From contig NW_024037059.1 in assembly GCF_015706575.1 (NCBI RefSeq), positions 36,218,129 to 36,282,128 of the forward strand: a DNA stretch of 64,000 bases, read 5' to 3'. The notes beneath the pieces were generated by a model. That model was not told the DNA's origin and did not search any database. It saw only the letters and a program-made list of their open reading frames with translations. Position numbers and translations under genes: made by a program. Within the stretch, counting starts at the first letter, position 1; every line of letters starts with the position of its first letter. Origin of the DNA: Patiria miniata (taxonomy: Eukaryota > Echinodermata > Asteroidea > Valvatida > Asterinidae). Below are positions 35,560 through 46,535 of this stretch, piece by piece.

Positions 35560-38500
35560 GATGAGAAAAGCACAAAGACAAAGATAACTAGAGGTTGTAG
35601 GAACAACTACACGGTGTTGGGCCATGGATTACCGCAAACTTTGCCACACACATCAACTCAAAATATGCATGTTTAAATCCATGTTTGACTTTTCAACATG
35701 CCGCCAGAGGGCACTCTAACATTTGATGACGTCACCTGTAAAATTGTTGTACAGTACTGCCTAGGCAGACACTCGAATCATTGAAAGCAAGTTCGCATCT
35801 TCTGCCAATTTCAATTAATAAGGCACTTCCGGTTTTGACCGAAAGGAAGGGTCACATGATTTTGCACTTAAAACCAAAAATGAAGACCCTGCAATATTTT
35901 ATTGATATAAGATTTGAGGCTTTGCATGGTGGGGTATCGGTATCGTTTCGGTTTGCGGTAACACCATGTGGTAATAACTACTGCTTAGAAGATATTAGTT
36001 CTGAAAAGAACTTGTCCTGCTTATTATCAACTTTGCTAAGTAGTTTTTTGTCCTGCTGTAAGTTCTAAACGAACTTGTCTTTGGTCTCAACGATTTCGAC
36101 TAGCCTGCTCTAGTCATCGTCAGGAGACCGACTATTTTATTTGATTGCCATAAAAAACAAAATAATAAAATACTGAATATTTTATTGATTGCCATAAAAA
36201 ACAAAATCAAATCTGTAGCAGTTGATTTCATATTGATTTTCAAAGATTAAATATGGAAATATTTATTTGCTTGTAATATGACACTTGATGACGTCATTGT
36301 GACATCATCGCCAGAAACCTCCAGAGCTATATTTACTCTGCTATATATAGCCACATCTTGATTATATCTCTCAAGGTTGATTTTTTAGCAATTGTTTAAG
36401 GTTTAAAGGCCTTTTTTTTATAACTTCCGGTCTGATGACGTCATCCATTTTTTTTCGCGCACAGGTCTTTTCTGCATTAAGTTCATCATGTATGTTAGGT
36501 TTGAAGCGATCACCGCAAATTTCGTCACATACATCAAATGATAATGCGTTTTCAACGTTTTTTAAATTGCCGCTAGAGGGCGCTCTAACATTTGATGACA
36601 TCAAGTGTAATATGTTTGTACAGTACTGCCTTGGCAGACACTCGAATCGTTGAAAGCAAGTTCGCATCTTCTGCCAATTTCAAATAATAAGGCACTTCCG
36701 GTTTCGACCGGAAGGAAGGGTCACGTGATTTTGCACTAAATACCAAAACTGAAGACCCTGCAATATTGTATCGATTGCCATAAAGAACAAAATCAAATCT
36801 GTAGCAGTTGATTTTACATTGCTTTTCAAAGATTAAATCTAGAAATCTTTGATTGCTTGTAATATGATACTTGATGACGTCATTGTGACGTCATTACCAG
36901 AAACCTCAAGAGCTATAGTTACTGTGCTGTATACAGCCAAATCTTGATTATATCTATCACGGTATATTTTCTAGCAATTTTTTAAGGTTTAAAGGTCTTT
37001 TTATTGTAACTTCCGGTTTGATGACGTAATCAATTTTTTTTTTCGCGCACAGGTGTTGTCTGCATTATGGTCATCATGAACATTAATTTTGAAGCGCCAC
37101 AGACATCAAGTGAAAATGCGTTTTTGATGTTTTTTAACCTGCCGCTAGAGGGCGCTCCAACACTTCATGGCATCACCCATTATTTTTTTTGAATGGTCAA
37201 TTCAGGCAGACACTTAAATCGTTAAAAGCAAGTTCATATCTTTTTCCACTTTCAAATTATTAGGCACTTCCAGTTTCGACCGGAAGGAAGGGTCACATGA
37301 TTTTACGCGCACAGGATAAAATGAAGATCATGTATTACCATGTCGATTCCCGCAAATTTCAGGTTCCGGTCTCTCACGGTTGATTTTATATGGAATTTCA
37401 AAGATTAAATTTATTAAACTTTCGAGTGACGTCACGTGACCCATGATGACGTCATGATGACGTAATTACAAAAAAGACCATCTGCGGTGGATTGGGCATT
37501 CATGTATTGACAAATGAAGTTCATATATGTTTCCATTTCTCCAAACAGTTCCGGAAACGAATTCCTGAGAATATGCTGAGAAGAATACAAACACTAAAAT
37601 CTTACAAAAACAATAGGTATTGGGCTCAAGGCCCAACACCTAACTAGAACTATGTCTGTTCAATGAACAGAATATAGGGTTTTTCCGTATTATGTTTTTA
37701 TGAGTTGATGTTTTGTTTTGTCCTTATGCAGTCAGGTAAATTATATGCAAGAACATAGTTCCATGGCTATAAGTTCCACATATAGGGCTTTAAAATATGC
37801 ACCTTTAAGATGATGTCTCATGCCCCATAATGCCGTCATAATGACGCCACCCCATTTTTTTCCCCCTGCAACATGCCTGTCTACATGTCCATACCAAGTT
37901 CCAACCCAATCAGACCTACGTTTCTTTAGATATAATCTTAAATTATACACCTTTAAGATGACGTCCATGACCTATGATGACGTCGTCATGATGTCACTTG
38001 TCTGGGACCACCTTAACCTTAGGGGCTTTTGTCTGTGCCTAGTTGAAAGTCAATCTGACTGCATTTCATGTTATATTGAGCTAGCACCAAAAATGTAAAA
38101 TGTTTAAAAATTAATACAAGATCAGATGATGACTTCATCATGACATCACCTTGGATTTTTGCACTATATACCTACCCACCAAGTTTCAAGACGATCGGAC
38201 ATTCCCTTATGTGTGTTTTAAAACTCACAATTTTGATGACGTCATCATGACGTCACACATTTGTCACAGTTTTGTGACAAATGTGTGACTTTTAACCGTG
38301 AGATATGGCTAAAAGGTCCCAAAATGACAATATTCTTATCAAATCGAATGATGACATCATCATGACGTCACCTCATTTTTTATCTTTAACACATCCCGGT
38401 CTATATACCCACATACCAAGTTTCAACCCAATCGCACTTACTGTTCTGTAAATATAGGCCTTCAAAATATGCACGTTTGTAATGACGTCACGTGACCATT

Positions 38501-38560
38501 GATGACGTAATCATGACGTCACTCTTCGGGACACAACTTTTTGCCAAAAGAACAATGCAT
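35560..38560. repeat. Degenerate repeat block rich in TGACGTCA and AGAGGGCGC words
   Basis: A unit containing GCCGCTAGAGGGCGCTC, then CACTCGAATCGTTGAAAGC, then CTTCCGGTTTCGACCGGAAG and a TGATGACGTCATTGTGACGT phrase recurs near 35690, 36560 and 37135. After 37750 a related unit repeats the phrase CAAGTTTCAACCCAATCG with pairs of TGACGTCA. Inverted words GGTGTTGGGCC (35612) and GGCCCAACACC (37631) may mark the ends of one element. No gene is visible. Confidence 0.7.
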
Positions 38561-38589
38561 ATTTCAAGGTGCTGCGGCGCATATATTGC

Positions 38590-38822
38590 AGCCACTGCAA
38601 GAAACACCGGGGCAAACCCTTCTCTAAGCAATGTATTACTGGGTTCTTTACACAACACACGGGACCTAAGGCTTTACGTCCCATCCGAAGGACGAATCAA
38701 TAATGGTAAAGTGCCTTGTTCAAGAGCACAAGCATGCATGGTCCAACGGTCAGGATTCGAACCCATGTACCACAGCACACGAATCGAACACTGTAACCAT
38801 ATTGGACCACAGCACCCCACAT
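38590..38822 (-). mobile_element. tRNA-derived SINE
   Basis: On the minus strand a tRNA-like head contains a B box (GGTTCGAATCC at 38754-38764) and an upstream A-box-like TGGTTACAGTGTT. It is followed by a core with GTGCTCTTGAACAAGGCAC and CCTTCGGATGGGACGTAAAG. Those core phrases are familiar from SINEs of many marine invertebrates and some vertebrates; I cannot name the family with certainty. It is followed on the plus side by C and A runs. Confidence 0.65.
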
Positions 38823-38929
38823 AGGTAGGCCTAACCCCCCCCCCCCAAAAAAAAAAGCAACCGAAGTTTCCAATACTGCCTTGAAAGCATTTCAGACAGC
38901 CAAAACCTGTCCAGCTGAAGCTACTTTGT

Positions 38930-40540
38930 TATAGTACACCCAAATGCGGAAAGCTCACTTTGCATCATGACTGATGCGTCCAGTGTTGTAATTGGAGGAG
39001 CATTCCACCAGTGTATTCATAAGGTTTTGATGCCCATTGCCTCCTTTTAAAACGTTTACAGCCGGCAGAAACTAAATACGGTAGATTTGGTCCCGAGTTG
39101 TTAGCGTTATATTTGTCTGTTCGTCATTGTAGACATATGTTAGAATTTCGAGATGTTTGCATCTTAACCGATCATTAACCCCTCACATATGCTTTTACAG
39201 CGAAGCCTGATCGTTATTCACCTGGGGAGATCCGTCACTTAGATTATATGTCACAGTTCAGCACAGATATACTACGCTATGTGAAAGGCAGTGAAAATGC
39301 TGCAGCAGATGCATTTTCCAGACTCCATATTGATATTATGGCTCCCGCAATCACATCAGTTACTACAGTGGATTTTGACGCAATTGCTTGTAAACAGAAG
39401 ACCGATGAAGACCTAGTAAAGCTACATACATCGTTGAATCTTCAATTTCAAGAAATGCCACTTTTCACCACCCACGGTAGTATTACATGTGACATATCCA
39501 CTGGTCAGTCACGTCCATACACACCTCCTGAATTTTGGCATAATTCTATTCATGGTACATCTCACCCAGGAATAAGAGCTACTCAACGTTCAATCACACA
39601 AAGATTCATATGGCCATCCAATTAACAAAGATATTTGATCATCAACCAGAAAGTGCATAAAGTGTCAACATGTTAAGGTACAGCGTCACTCTGTGACACC
39701 TCTCTATCTCTTGTAGCAACACTGAATCAATTGTCAAGGTCCATGTCTGACAGCCACGGTGTCGTGATCAGGTCACAGCTGGCCAGACGAACGATAGATG
39801 CAACCGTCCAGTTTTCTGTTTGGGCACTCGTTGACAATGTGCCTTGCGCTCTGATCAGTAGTCCCCCCCCCCCCAAGTCACACTCAGGCGTTCGCTTCAT
39901 ATGCCACTTGTGTAGCATGTGGCTTGTACGCCCGTGGTTATTCTGGGAAGGTTACAGCCAGCTAGTACTTCAGAAGGTGACCGGAGTTCTTTGAGGGCAT
40001 AATTATCAGCAGCAGCTTTGATGCTCTCTTTAACCATGTCCACATTAACCCTTACTCTCTGAGGGTAGTTTACTGCATGTCAGTTGGTTATGCCAATGCC
40101 CTCCAGCTGCAGTTTATTGGCAGATAGTTTGTCTTAACAGTGAAGGCTCCAATTGGCAGGAGTTGGAGGCCCTGGAGGGTGCCTGATACTGACCAGCTGG
40201 GGGCACTCACTTTGTTATCAGAGGACTCTCATTGTTCTCTGTGGCATGTATTGGAGTGCCTGTCCAGTTACCCTTGAAATGACATGGCAGATATTGGAGG
40301 GCCATGCAAAAAACATAGGAGATTTTCTTGAGGCACATATTGGCATGCGTTGGAGGGTCTAGTAGGGTAAGGGTTAATATAGTTTGTCCATTACCACCAT
40401 CTCATGGATTTACCTACATGCTTACATGTGTGGATCAAATTACTCGATGGCAACAAGCAGTACCTATTACTACTGATATTACTGCTGAAACAGTCAGGCC
40501 CACAGACAAAAACAGAGGCCTAGAATTTTCACTTCAGGGA
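38930..40540 (+). pseudogene. Ty3/Gypsy-type pol remnant (RNase H and integrase)
   Basis: Frames around 38950-39300 give pieces of an RNase H domain (ETKYGRFGPELLAL, then LRYVKGSENAAADAFSRL). These are followed by an integrase HHCC zinc finger (HGTSHPGIRATQ at about 39550, CIKCQHVK at about 39645). The core begins after an interruption, with HGFTYMLTCVDQITRW near 40410 holding the first catalytic aspartate. At least three frameshifts or stops occur. About 650 bases of unrelated sequence separate the zinc finger from the core (39720-40370). LTRs are not recognised. It is a dead fragment. Confidence 0.7.
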
Positions 40541-41516
40541 AGCAGACGTTGTGCGTAGTTCACCACGAATCTGCCTCTTTGCACGTTACATGTACCGTCC
40601 ACCTGTGAGTGGCAAGAAGTTTGCGTAATCCATTGGCCAATAAATTATTCAAATATGCTCCATTGAGTAACTGGAAACTTCCAAGCCAAATGCTAAATGG
40701 GCCGTGACGCTCAGCGAGTTGAGGGAGGTTACTCAGGACCGTGTAAGATTTTAACTGAGGTCCTTCCATACTTTACACACAAGTAACAATCAATACATTT
40801 AGTCGCACTCTGCATAATCGTATAATGGCCCGCTCAACGTTGATTGGGTGAATATGTGATTTTCACCTTTTTTTTTTATGATTGACATCTTTAAAATTAC
40901 AATTTCGAGTGCATCGGGCCCAAATCCAAAGCCTGTTTGTTTGGGTTTTTTTCAGTTGTGTAATTTGAACTCCAAGGAAGTAATTAATATAATGGGAGGG
41001 GCTATGGAGCGCTATTATAAGCTTACGTTGTTGGCTTTACCACCATGTAATGTAACTCAAATTCACTTTTTTTGTGTGACACTTAGACCTACTTGATGCA
41101 AATGCTCAGTCCCATGGGACCCTTGCGCTCCCCTGTTGTAGACAACCTTTTGTGACATAATATCCTTTTTTTGTGGAGTTGGTCAAATATGATCAGTGGT
41201 ATCATCAGACTGGGTTTTATTTTTGACTTTATGGAATCAGTAAGCACTTTAAAGGCAAATTCATTAGTACTATGACCCAAAAGTTTTTCCTCGAAGTATT
41301 CAAGAAAAAAAATGGTAGACTTTTCTTGTTACATTAATACTGCAATACCAACTAATGTTCATGGTAATTACAAGAATTTTATGAGTTAGAAATTGAGAAT
41401 GATCTGTATTGATTTTCCTTTACAAAATATTGAACGAATGATCCTGTATGCCTTTAAGCCCACCTAACTTGAATGCCACACAACAAGAATTTAAAACTCC
41501 ATTTTTTTTTATTTAA

Positions 41517-42030
41517 AGGGAATATACAACATTTGCAAACATCGAAAAATAAAACTACCAAGTTTTTGCGAAATACCTTAACAGGATGTTGGTAAATGAC
41601 AGTCTAAAGCATCCTGTAAAATTATGGCACCTGGTATACTGTCATTTTCAAGAAAAGTGGTATTTTTGTATCAATTTCCAACGCTGATCGGCCGATCAGC
41701 GTTGGAAACAACTGGCTTTTTTTCAAATACTGGCCCCAATTGACCATTGCACTTGTTTGCAATCGATTACAAACCTATGAACGGGTACGAGCAAGCTAGA
41801 CTGGTTCCCTGACCTTACAATTCCCCAATGTATGTAAACTGCTCTGTTTCTTCTTATATGGAGTCAGGGAACCAGACTACAGGAAAATGATCGTTTTTCT
41901 TGGTTTTTATAGCATTTTCGAACCCAAAATCTCCAAAAAGTCAGTGTAACTATATTTGCTTTATATTTCCAACCCCCCAATTCCATCCATTTCTGAAAAT
42001 TACAGCAAAAGCAAATGATGTATATTCCCT
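41517..42030. mobile_element. piggyBac-type MITE, 514 bp, copy 2
   Basis: Flanked by TTAA at 41513-41516 and 42031-42034, with ends AGGGAATATACA and TGTATATTCCCT. It is closely similar to 15783-16298 over its full length, including the CCAACGCTGATCGGCCGATC palindrome, here perfect. It ends 65 bases before the CLN3-like exon at 42096, so it now forms part of that intron's 3' end. Confidence 0.8.
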
Positions 42031-42095
42031 TTAAGTAATGTTTTTGAAATAATACACTTGAAGTTATTACTGAATACGACTTTTGTTTATCACAG

Positions 42096-42206
42096 GCTGG
42101 TGTCTTTGCTTCACAATCTTCACTTCCTATTTTGAAGATCAGACGAGTAGGTCTGCTGACCGCTGTGCTAACAATTAACATGCTACTATGGCTCATAAAT
42201 GAAGGG
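42096..42206 (+). CDS. CLN3: CLN3/battenin-like protein, exon with the AGVFAS motif
   Basis: A phase 0-0 exon of 111 bases between ATCACAG and GTAAGT. It encodes AGVFASQSSLPILKIRRVG followed by a hydrophobic helix (LLTAVLTINMLLWLINEG). The AGVFASxSSL sequence and the basic residue cluster before the helix are near-identical in position and content to human CLN3, where this segment lies between two late membrane helices. This is the strongest single piece of evidence for the family. It follows exon 33425 (ending FQ) and precedes exon 55869 (starting FKFLP), reproducing the CLN3 order. Confidence 0.88.
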
Positions 42207-42234
42207 GTAAGTCAATAGCCGTTACAGATTTGTG

Positions 42235-42530
42235 TCATAAGAAATGCAATGAAGTGACTAGCAAATTGCCATATGGGCTTAGTCTTGGTAATGGACCAAC
42301 TTGGAAAAGTTGTTGTTTTAATATGTACACAATATGCAAGTAGAAAAAGTGAGGATTACCTCTGTTTTTCCTTATTCCCTTATTGGCTGTTTCAGCATAG
42401 TTGTTGGAAAAGCCTTTGTTTTTCTGGCCCCCGACTTTGGCACTTTTTAAAATCCGATGTACCTCTAACTTGGCACACTGGTAAACCACCATCTAAAGGC
42501 ATGCCACGAATCATGTGGTTGCCCTAGCGT
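42235..42530 (-). repeat. Dispersed repeat, reverse-oriented relative of 10560-10805
   Basis: The minus strand contains GTGTGCCAAGTTAGAGGTAC and AAAGTGCCAAAGTCGG, resembling the plus-strand repeat near 10720-10780. No terminal repeats are visible and no gene is encoded. Confidence 0.45.
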
Positions 42531-42854
42531 ATCTTCTGGTTCTTTTCAGAACCACACATACTCACAAAAGAGACTACCAGTAGGTGTAAGGGGAGGGTAC
42601 CAGACTTTACCATAGGTGTGGGTAGTGGTACAAGACCAATATTTTGAAATATAGACCCTTTTTTGGACCCGCAATGGAGGACACCAGGCCAAAACATCAC
42701 TCTCCCATCAGACAAAACCCTCAGGAGAGGGGTACGGCGCCAATCCCCAAATATCTCTCGTATTGAAGATCTCTCTCACTGGCCGATGTGTCTAATTGCT
42801 TATAAATCCAAAAGTCTGACCTCTTAAAAAAAATTAAAAAAAAAAATTGATATA

Positions 42855-43237
42855 AGGCCAAAAAAAAAAATAAGTCGGTCTCTGGTCAGCGCGCGCGTCG
42901 ATTTTAATCATGCGCGTCGATCTTTTTTTTTCCCAAAATGTTCCGCGGTAGCTCCAACAGCGCCCTCTATTTCCGCACCTCCTCAATTTTTTTTTTTACC
43001 AAAGAGCACCAAGGAATGGGAAATTGCACCAAGGCAAATGATCGAAAGCACCAAGGCAAATTATGGAGGACACCAATGTACATGAGGACACCAAAAAAGC
43101 AAAATAGTACCCACCTTGTCTGTACAATCCAAGCTTGAAGAAAAAAAAAAAAAAAAAAAAAAAAAAAAGCCGCGTGGCCGCGTCAATTCCGGAACTTTGG
43201 TCTGACCAGAGACCGAATATTTTTTTTTTTTTGGCCT
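42855..43237. mobile_element. ~383 bp inverted-repeat element at the left edge of the Polinton remnant
   Basis: The ends AGGCCAAAAAAAAAAATA...GTCTCTGGTCAG and CTGACCAGAGAC...TATTTTTTTTTTTTGGCCT are inverted over about 35 bases. The interior has CG-rich words (GCGCGCGTCGATTTTAATCA) and a 26-base A run near 43141-43168. It abuts the first Polinton frame at 43240 and may have truncated the Polinton there. Confidence 0.6.
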
Positions 43238-43239
43238 AA

Positions 43240-43689
43240 ATGATGAATACGTTCAAGCCAATCGTTAAAGGGTTTTCTAGATGGAATAAAGCCACGCTGC
43301 GTGATTACGTCCAGCGATATAAAATACCGTACAATCGAAATGCTTATCTTTCTCGAAAAGTCTACATCGACGGGGTAAAAAACTACGAAGCTCAATTTAA
43401 AAACTTGAGGAAAAAGACACTACATGAGCTCAAACAGATTGTAGACGATTACGATCTAGAATTTACACCGACGGGTTATAATGGTCGATTTTTGAAAAAA
43501 GATTTACTCTCAGCGATTCAAAATTCTAGGCAACCTGAATATTTTCAAGAGGCTAAGTTTAGAGCGACGAGGAGATTCAGAAACAACTTTAGAAACTGTG
43601 AACTGATTCCTAGACTTTTTAACGACGATTTAGTCAGATTTTTTGATACGCACAAAGATCAAATTGTAAATAAAATTTGTCGGAATTGA
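43240..43689 (+). CDS. Polinton-associated small basic protein with a SAP-like segment
   Basis: An intact 149-codon frame with coding-like composition. It is lysine- and arginine-rich. Residues about 65-100 (TLHELKQIVDDYDLEF...LKKDLLSAI) fit a SAP-like helix-extension-helix pattern that usually binds DNA. It lies directly upstream of the polymerase gene and overlaps its start by a few codons in another frame, which suggests a compact viral-like arrangement. The exact function is unknown. The left end of the Polinton is not visible beyond the MITE at 42855-43237. Confidence 0.55.
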   Translation: MMNTFKPIVKGFSRWNKATLRDYVQRYKIPYNRNAYLSRKVYIDGVKNYEAQFKNLRKKTLHELKQIVDDYDLEFTPTGYNGRFLKKDLLSAIQNSRQPEYFQEAKFRATRRFRNNFRNCELIPRLFNDDLVRFFDTHKDQIVNKICRN

Positions 43690-44270
43690 GAGAGTTAAGA
43701 GGTTTAAAAGTAGAACTTGTGATCAAAATAAGATACGAAAAAACCAAACCGGATGGTACGATCGAAACGATTGAAGCTATTCATTTTAACGATCAGAGAG
43801 TCGTTTTAAATCAAAGTCAAATAAAACAGGTTTTAAAAGAAGACATCGACCAGCTATTTAGAAAGGATGAAAGGTATACGAATCAAGGATCGGGTTGGGT
43901 TTTAAAAAAGATAATGGCGTTGTACATCAACATCAACAGGTTTAATCCCGTGAGGGGTAGTTCTTACATAGACCTACCAAAATGTATCAAACAGAAAACG
44001 GCAATGATAAACATTAAAAACAAAGACGACGAGTGTTTGAGATGGTGTTTGAGAGCGGCTCTTGGCTTGTATACGGATAAAGTAAAAATAAATAAAAAAC
44101 GATCCTAAATATAAAATTCATAAAGAAGAACCGGTTGTATAAACCAAAGACGACGGACTCAAATTTAAAGGCGTAGACTTTCCAACACCGATCGACCAGA
44201 TACCAAAGATAGAAAGACAAAATAATTTAACGATAAACGTATACGGTTATGAGGGGGAAATATATCCATT
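43677..44270 (+). pseudogene. Polinton/Maverick-like protein-primed DNA polymerase B, N-terminal part
   Basis: The frame begins MSELRELRGLKVELVIKI and continues through GSGWVLKKIMALYININR, RGSSYIDLPK, INIKNKDDECLRWCLRAAL and, after one frameshift near 44100, KIERQNNLTINVYGYEGE. This order (S/G-SGW, SSYIxLP, NIKNxDDxCxxW, EKQN..I.VFGYE) is characteristic of the N-terminal region of the family B polymerases of Polintons. It breaks off at 44270 where a DIRS-type retrotransposon has inserted, and resumes at 51036. It is not functional. Confidence 0.8.
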
Positions 44271-44330
44271 TTATTTCGAAATCTCGTGAGAGATTCCGTG
44301 AGATCCCGCCACGCGGATGCGCAGTCATTA
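44271..44330 (+). repeat. Left inverted terminal repeat of the DIRS element
   Basis: It starts TTATTTCGAAATCTCGTGAG. Bases 44290-44330 (AGATCCCGCCACGCG, GATGCGCAGTCATTA) are repeated in inverse orientation at 50942-50981. The outermost bases 44271-44304 are repeated in inverse orientation inside the internal complementary region at 50782-50818. Confidence 0.8.
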
Positions 44331-44453
44331 CGCCACAGCGCGCGATAGCGGAAACCGCTGTCATTTTCTTCACGGAGTGAAATAATTATTTGTATCAAAT
44401 ACTTCACTTCGTTTTTTGTCCTTTCTTAATCTTCGACGGAAGAATTGTGATCC

Positions 44454-44556
44454 ATGGTAACCATGGACAAAAATAAGGAAAAAACTGACGGCAAAAAGAC
44501 GCCGAACAAGGCAGCGGTGTGCTCACCGACTGCTGCTTGTGCAACGGAATGCAGGT
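44454..44556 (+). pseudogene. Possible 5' end of the DIRS gag-like gene, cut by an insertion
   Basis: The frame starting MVTMDKNKEKTDGKK is lysine-rich and polar, like the serine/threonine/lysine-rich N-terminal region that resumes after 45305. The intervening inverted minisatellite element (44557-45304) separates them and shifts the frame. Assignment is by position and composition only. Confidence 0.35.
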
Positions 44557-45304
44557 CAACTCGTACGCGAGCCAACTCGTACACGACCAACTCGTACGCG
44601 GGACAACTCGTACGCGGACCAACTCGTACGCGGACCAACTCGTACGCGGACCAACTCGTACGCGAGCCAACTCGTACGCGAGCCAACTCGTACGCGAGCC
44701 AACTCGTACGCGTGAGTATAGACAAGCAGCCGTAGCACAAGGGATTTTACTGAAACCGTAGGTTCGGGTGTGTTGGAAATTAGGGTCGGTCAGTTGTCCG
44801 GCACATTCTTTTTTCCTTAAGTCAAGGGGATTATTTTGTGTTACTGAGTAGTCCCAAATTCCCAATTAGTTCATCATTAGTTCATGGTTGGAAGTGCATG
44901 CCGCGGCATTGCACTACCCATCGATCGCAATTAAAATGGATCATGTTTTTTTTTTAATTTATCATTGAAACTTTTGAACCTGAACATAGTTGCATTAATG
45001 GAATTTAAAATTGTTGAAAATACATATGGCTACAATCACAGTCATTCAGTCATACAATCAGACCACTGTGATAAATCGTTAACTTTGGCGTGTGTTTTGG
45101 GGTATAAACTTCAAGTTGGCGATCGTCCGCGTACGAGTTGGTTTGCGTACGAGTTGGCCCGCGTACGAGTTGGCCCGCGTACGAGTTGTCCTGCGTACGA
45201 GTTGCCTGGCGTACGAGTTGCCTGGCGTACGAGTTGTCTCGCGTACGAGTTGACCAATCCGCGTACGAGTTGTCTCACGTACGAGTTGGTTCGCGTACGA
45301 GTTG
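44557..45304. mobile_element. Foldback element with inverted 16-bp minisatellite arms
   Basis: The left arm (44557-44712) has ten copies of CCAACTCGTACGCGAG-like units. The right arm (45127-45304) has eleven copies of the reverse complement. The spacer is 414 bases with no recognised gene. Because 16 is not a multiple of three, every frame on both strands cycles through the same peptide and remains open; the resulting frames of 60-156 codons are artefacts. It is inserted in the 5' part of the DIRS element. Confidence 0.75.
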
Positions 45305-46535
45305 TCCTGTTTCGGTGCAACGACACCGTGCAGCAGTACGGGCATGACCACGAGTACTGCAACAAGCACGCCTGCATGTACAACTGCACCGACCGTGACA
45401 AAGTCGCGCTCAAAACCGAAAGACAGTGCGAGTAACTCGGACTCTTCTCAGCCAAAAAAGGCCTCACAACATCCTCGGAAGACCAAGGATGATACTGGTA
45501 TGTCAACCAGACTCACATGCCTTGAGGAATTACTGGCAAAACAAGCCACCGAGAGTCACAATTTCCAGGCGATGATCATGGGTGTCATGGCGAATTTTAA
45601 CATGGCGGCCGGCGCTTACTCCGACATGTCTGAGTGCGGCGGTGACGATGATCATGCAAGTACTTATTCAGCCTTTGCGGCCGTGAATATTAACTCAAAT
45701 GTCGATTTTTGGAACAGTCTGAGGACATGAACACATCACCAACTGGCCAAAATATGGTTTCCCCTGTGGACATGGTGGACACAGACTCGGAGCATAATGC
45801 TAGGCCGAGTAGTGCTACTGCTACCACCAGCAGTGCAGAAACGAGTATGAGCACTAGTGACAGTACTACACAGGGGTGTAAAAACTCAGCTTTAAAGCTG
45901 ATTTCAGCTTTTTTTGTTTTGGATTTCAGCTTTTTCCCCCTCACTTGCTGTGTACAAAAGTATTGGAAATTTCCAAAGTTCAGCTTTTTTACACTTTTTT
46001 TTCAGCTGTTTTCAGCTATTTTGATCAGTGGTCACTCACACCCCTGACTACAAAAGCCAAAGGTTTTGCAGCGAAATTTACTGCTCCTTCTGTAGTGGAT
46101 AACCCCATCAAAGAGGATGTAGCGAATAGTCTGAACTTCCTTATGAGGGAAAAGCTCGAGGAGAAAAGCCTCACCGACACAGCTGAAAAATATCAGTGTC
46201 CTAGTAACTGCGACGCTCTTACTGTACCAAAGGTTAATCCTCAAATATGGGACAACATATCAGCTAAAACCCGCTCCAGGCATTTGAAACTGCAGAGAGT
46301 GCAGAAGCCACTCATCAAAGGGATTACAGCCCTGGCTCAATCTTGTACTGGCACACTGACTGCCGAACAGGAGGATGGCTACGCATTGCTGGCATCAGCC
46401 AATGTTGAACTTAACAGTTTGCGAAAAGAGCTCATCCGACCTGACATGAACCAAAAATATGCTCACTTATGCAAGCCGTCCACAAAAGTGACCCAATTGC
46501 TATTTGGTGATGACTTGGGGAAACAGCTAGGTTAA
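45305..46535 (+). pseudogene. DIRS gag-like region, interrupted by a MITE
   Basis: The first part (to 45730) is serine/threonine/lysine-rich and then gives LTCLEELLAKQATESHNFQA, a likely coiled coil. After a frameshift near 45725 an acidic, serine-rich segment follows. After the 176-base MITE (45871-46046) the frame continues with NPIKEDVANSLNFLMREK and ends at 46535 with LLFGDDLGKQLG. The reading frame on the two sides of the MITE is the same once the MITE and one 6-base duplicate are discounted. No zinc knuckle is seen. The function as a gag is inferred from position and from similarity in style to other DIRS first frames. Confidence 0.55.
45871..46046. mobile_element. hAT-like MITE inside the DIRS gag region, 176 bp
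   Basis: Ends are CAGGGGTGT and ACACCCCTG. The flanking ACTACA (45865-45870 and 46047-46052) appears to be a target duplication, of six matching bases rather than the eight expected for hAT. The interior has repeated TTCAGCTTTTTT words. It splits the gag-like frame. Confidence 0.7.

Noticed and set aside
39727..40362. Frames between the Gypsy integrase zinc finger and its core
   Set aside because: The interval interrupts the pol sequence and its frames on both strands have no recognised domain; it is treated as an unidentified insertion.
44404..45506. Several frames of 60-156 codons with arginine/threonine/valine-rich repeats on both strands
   Set aside because: They are translations of a 16-base minisatellite that has no stop in any frame; no non-repeat domain is attached.
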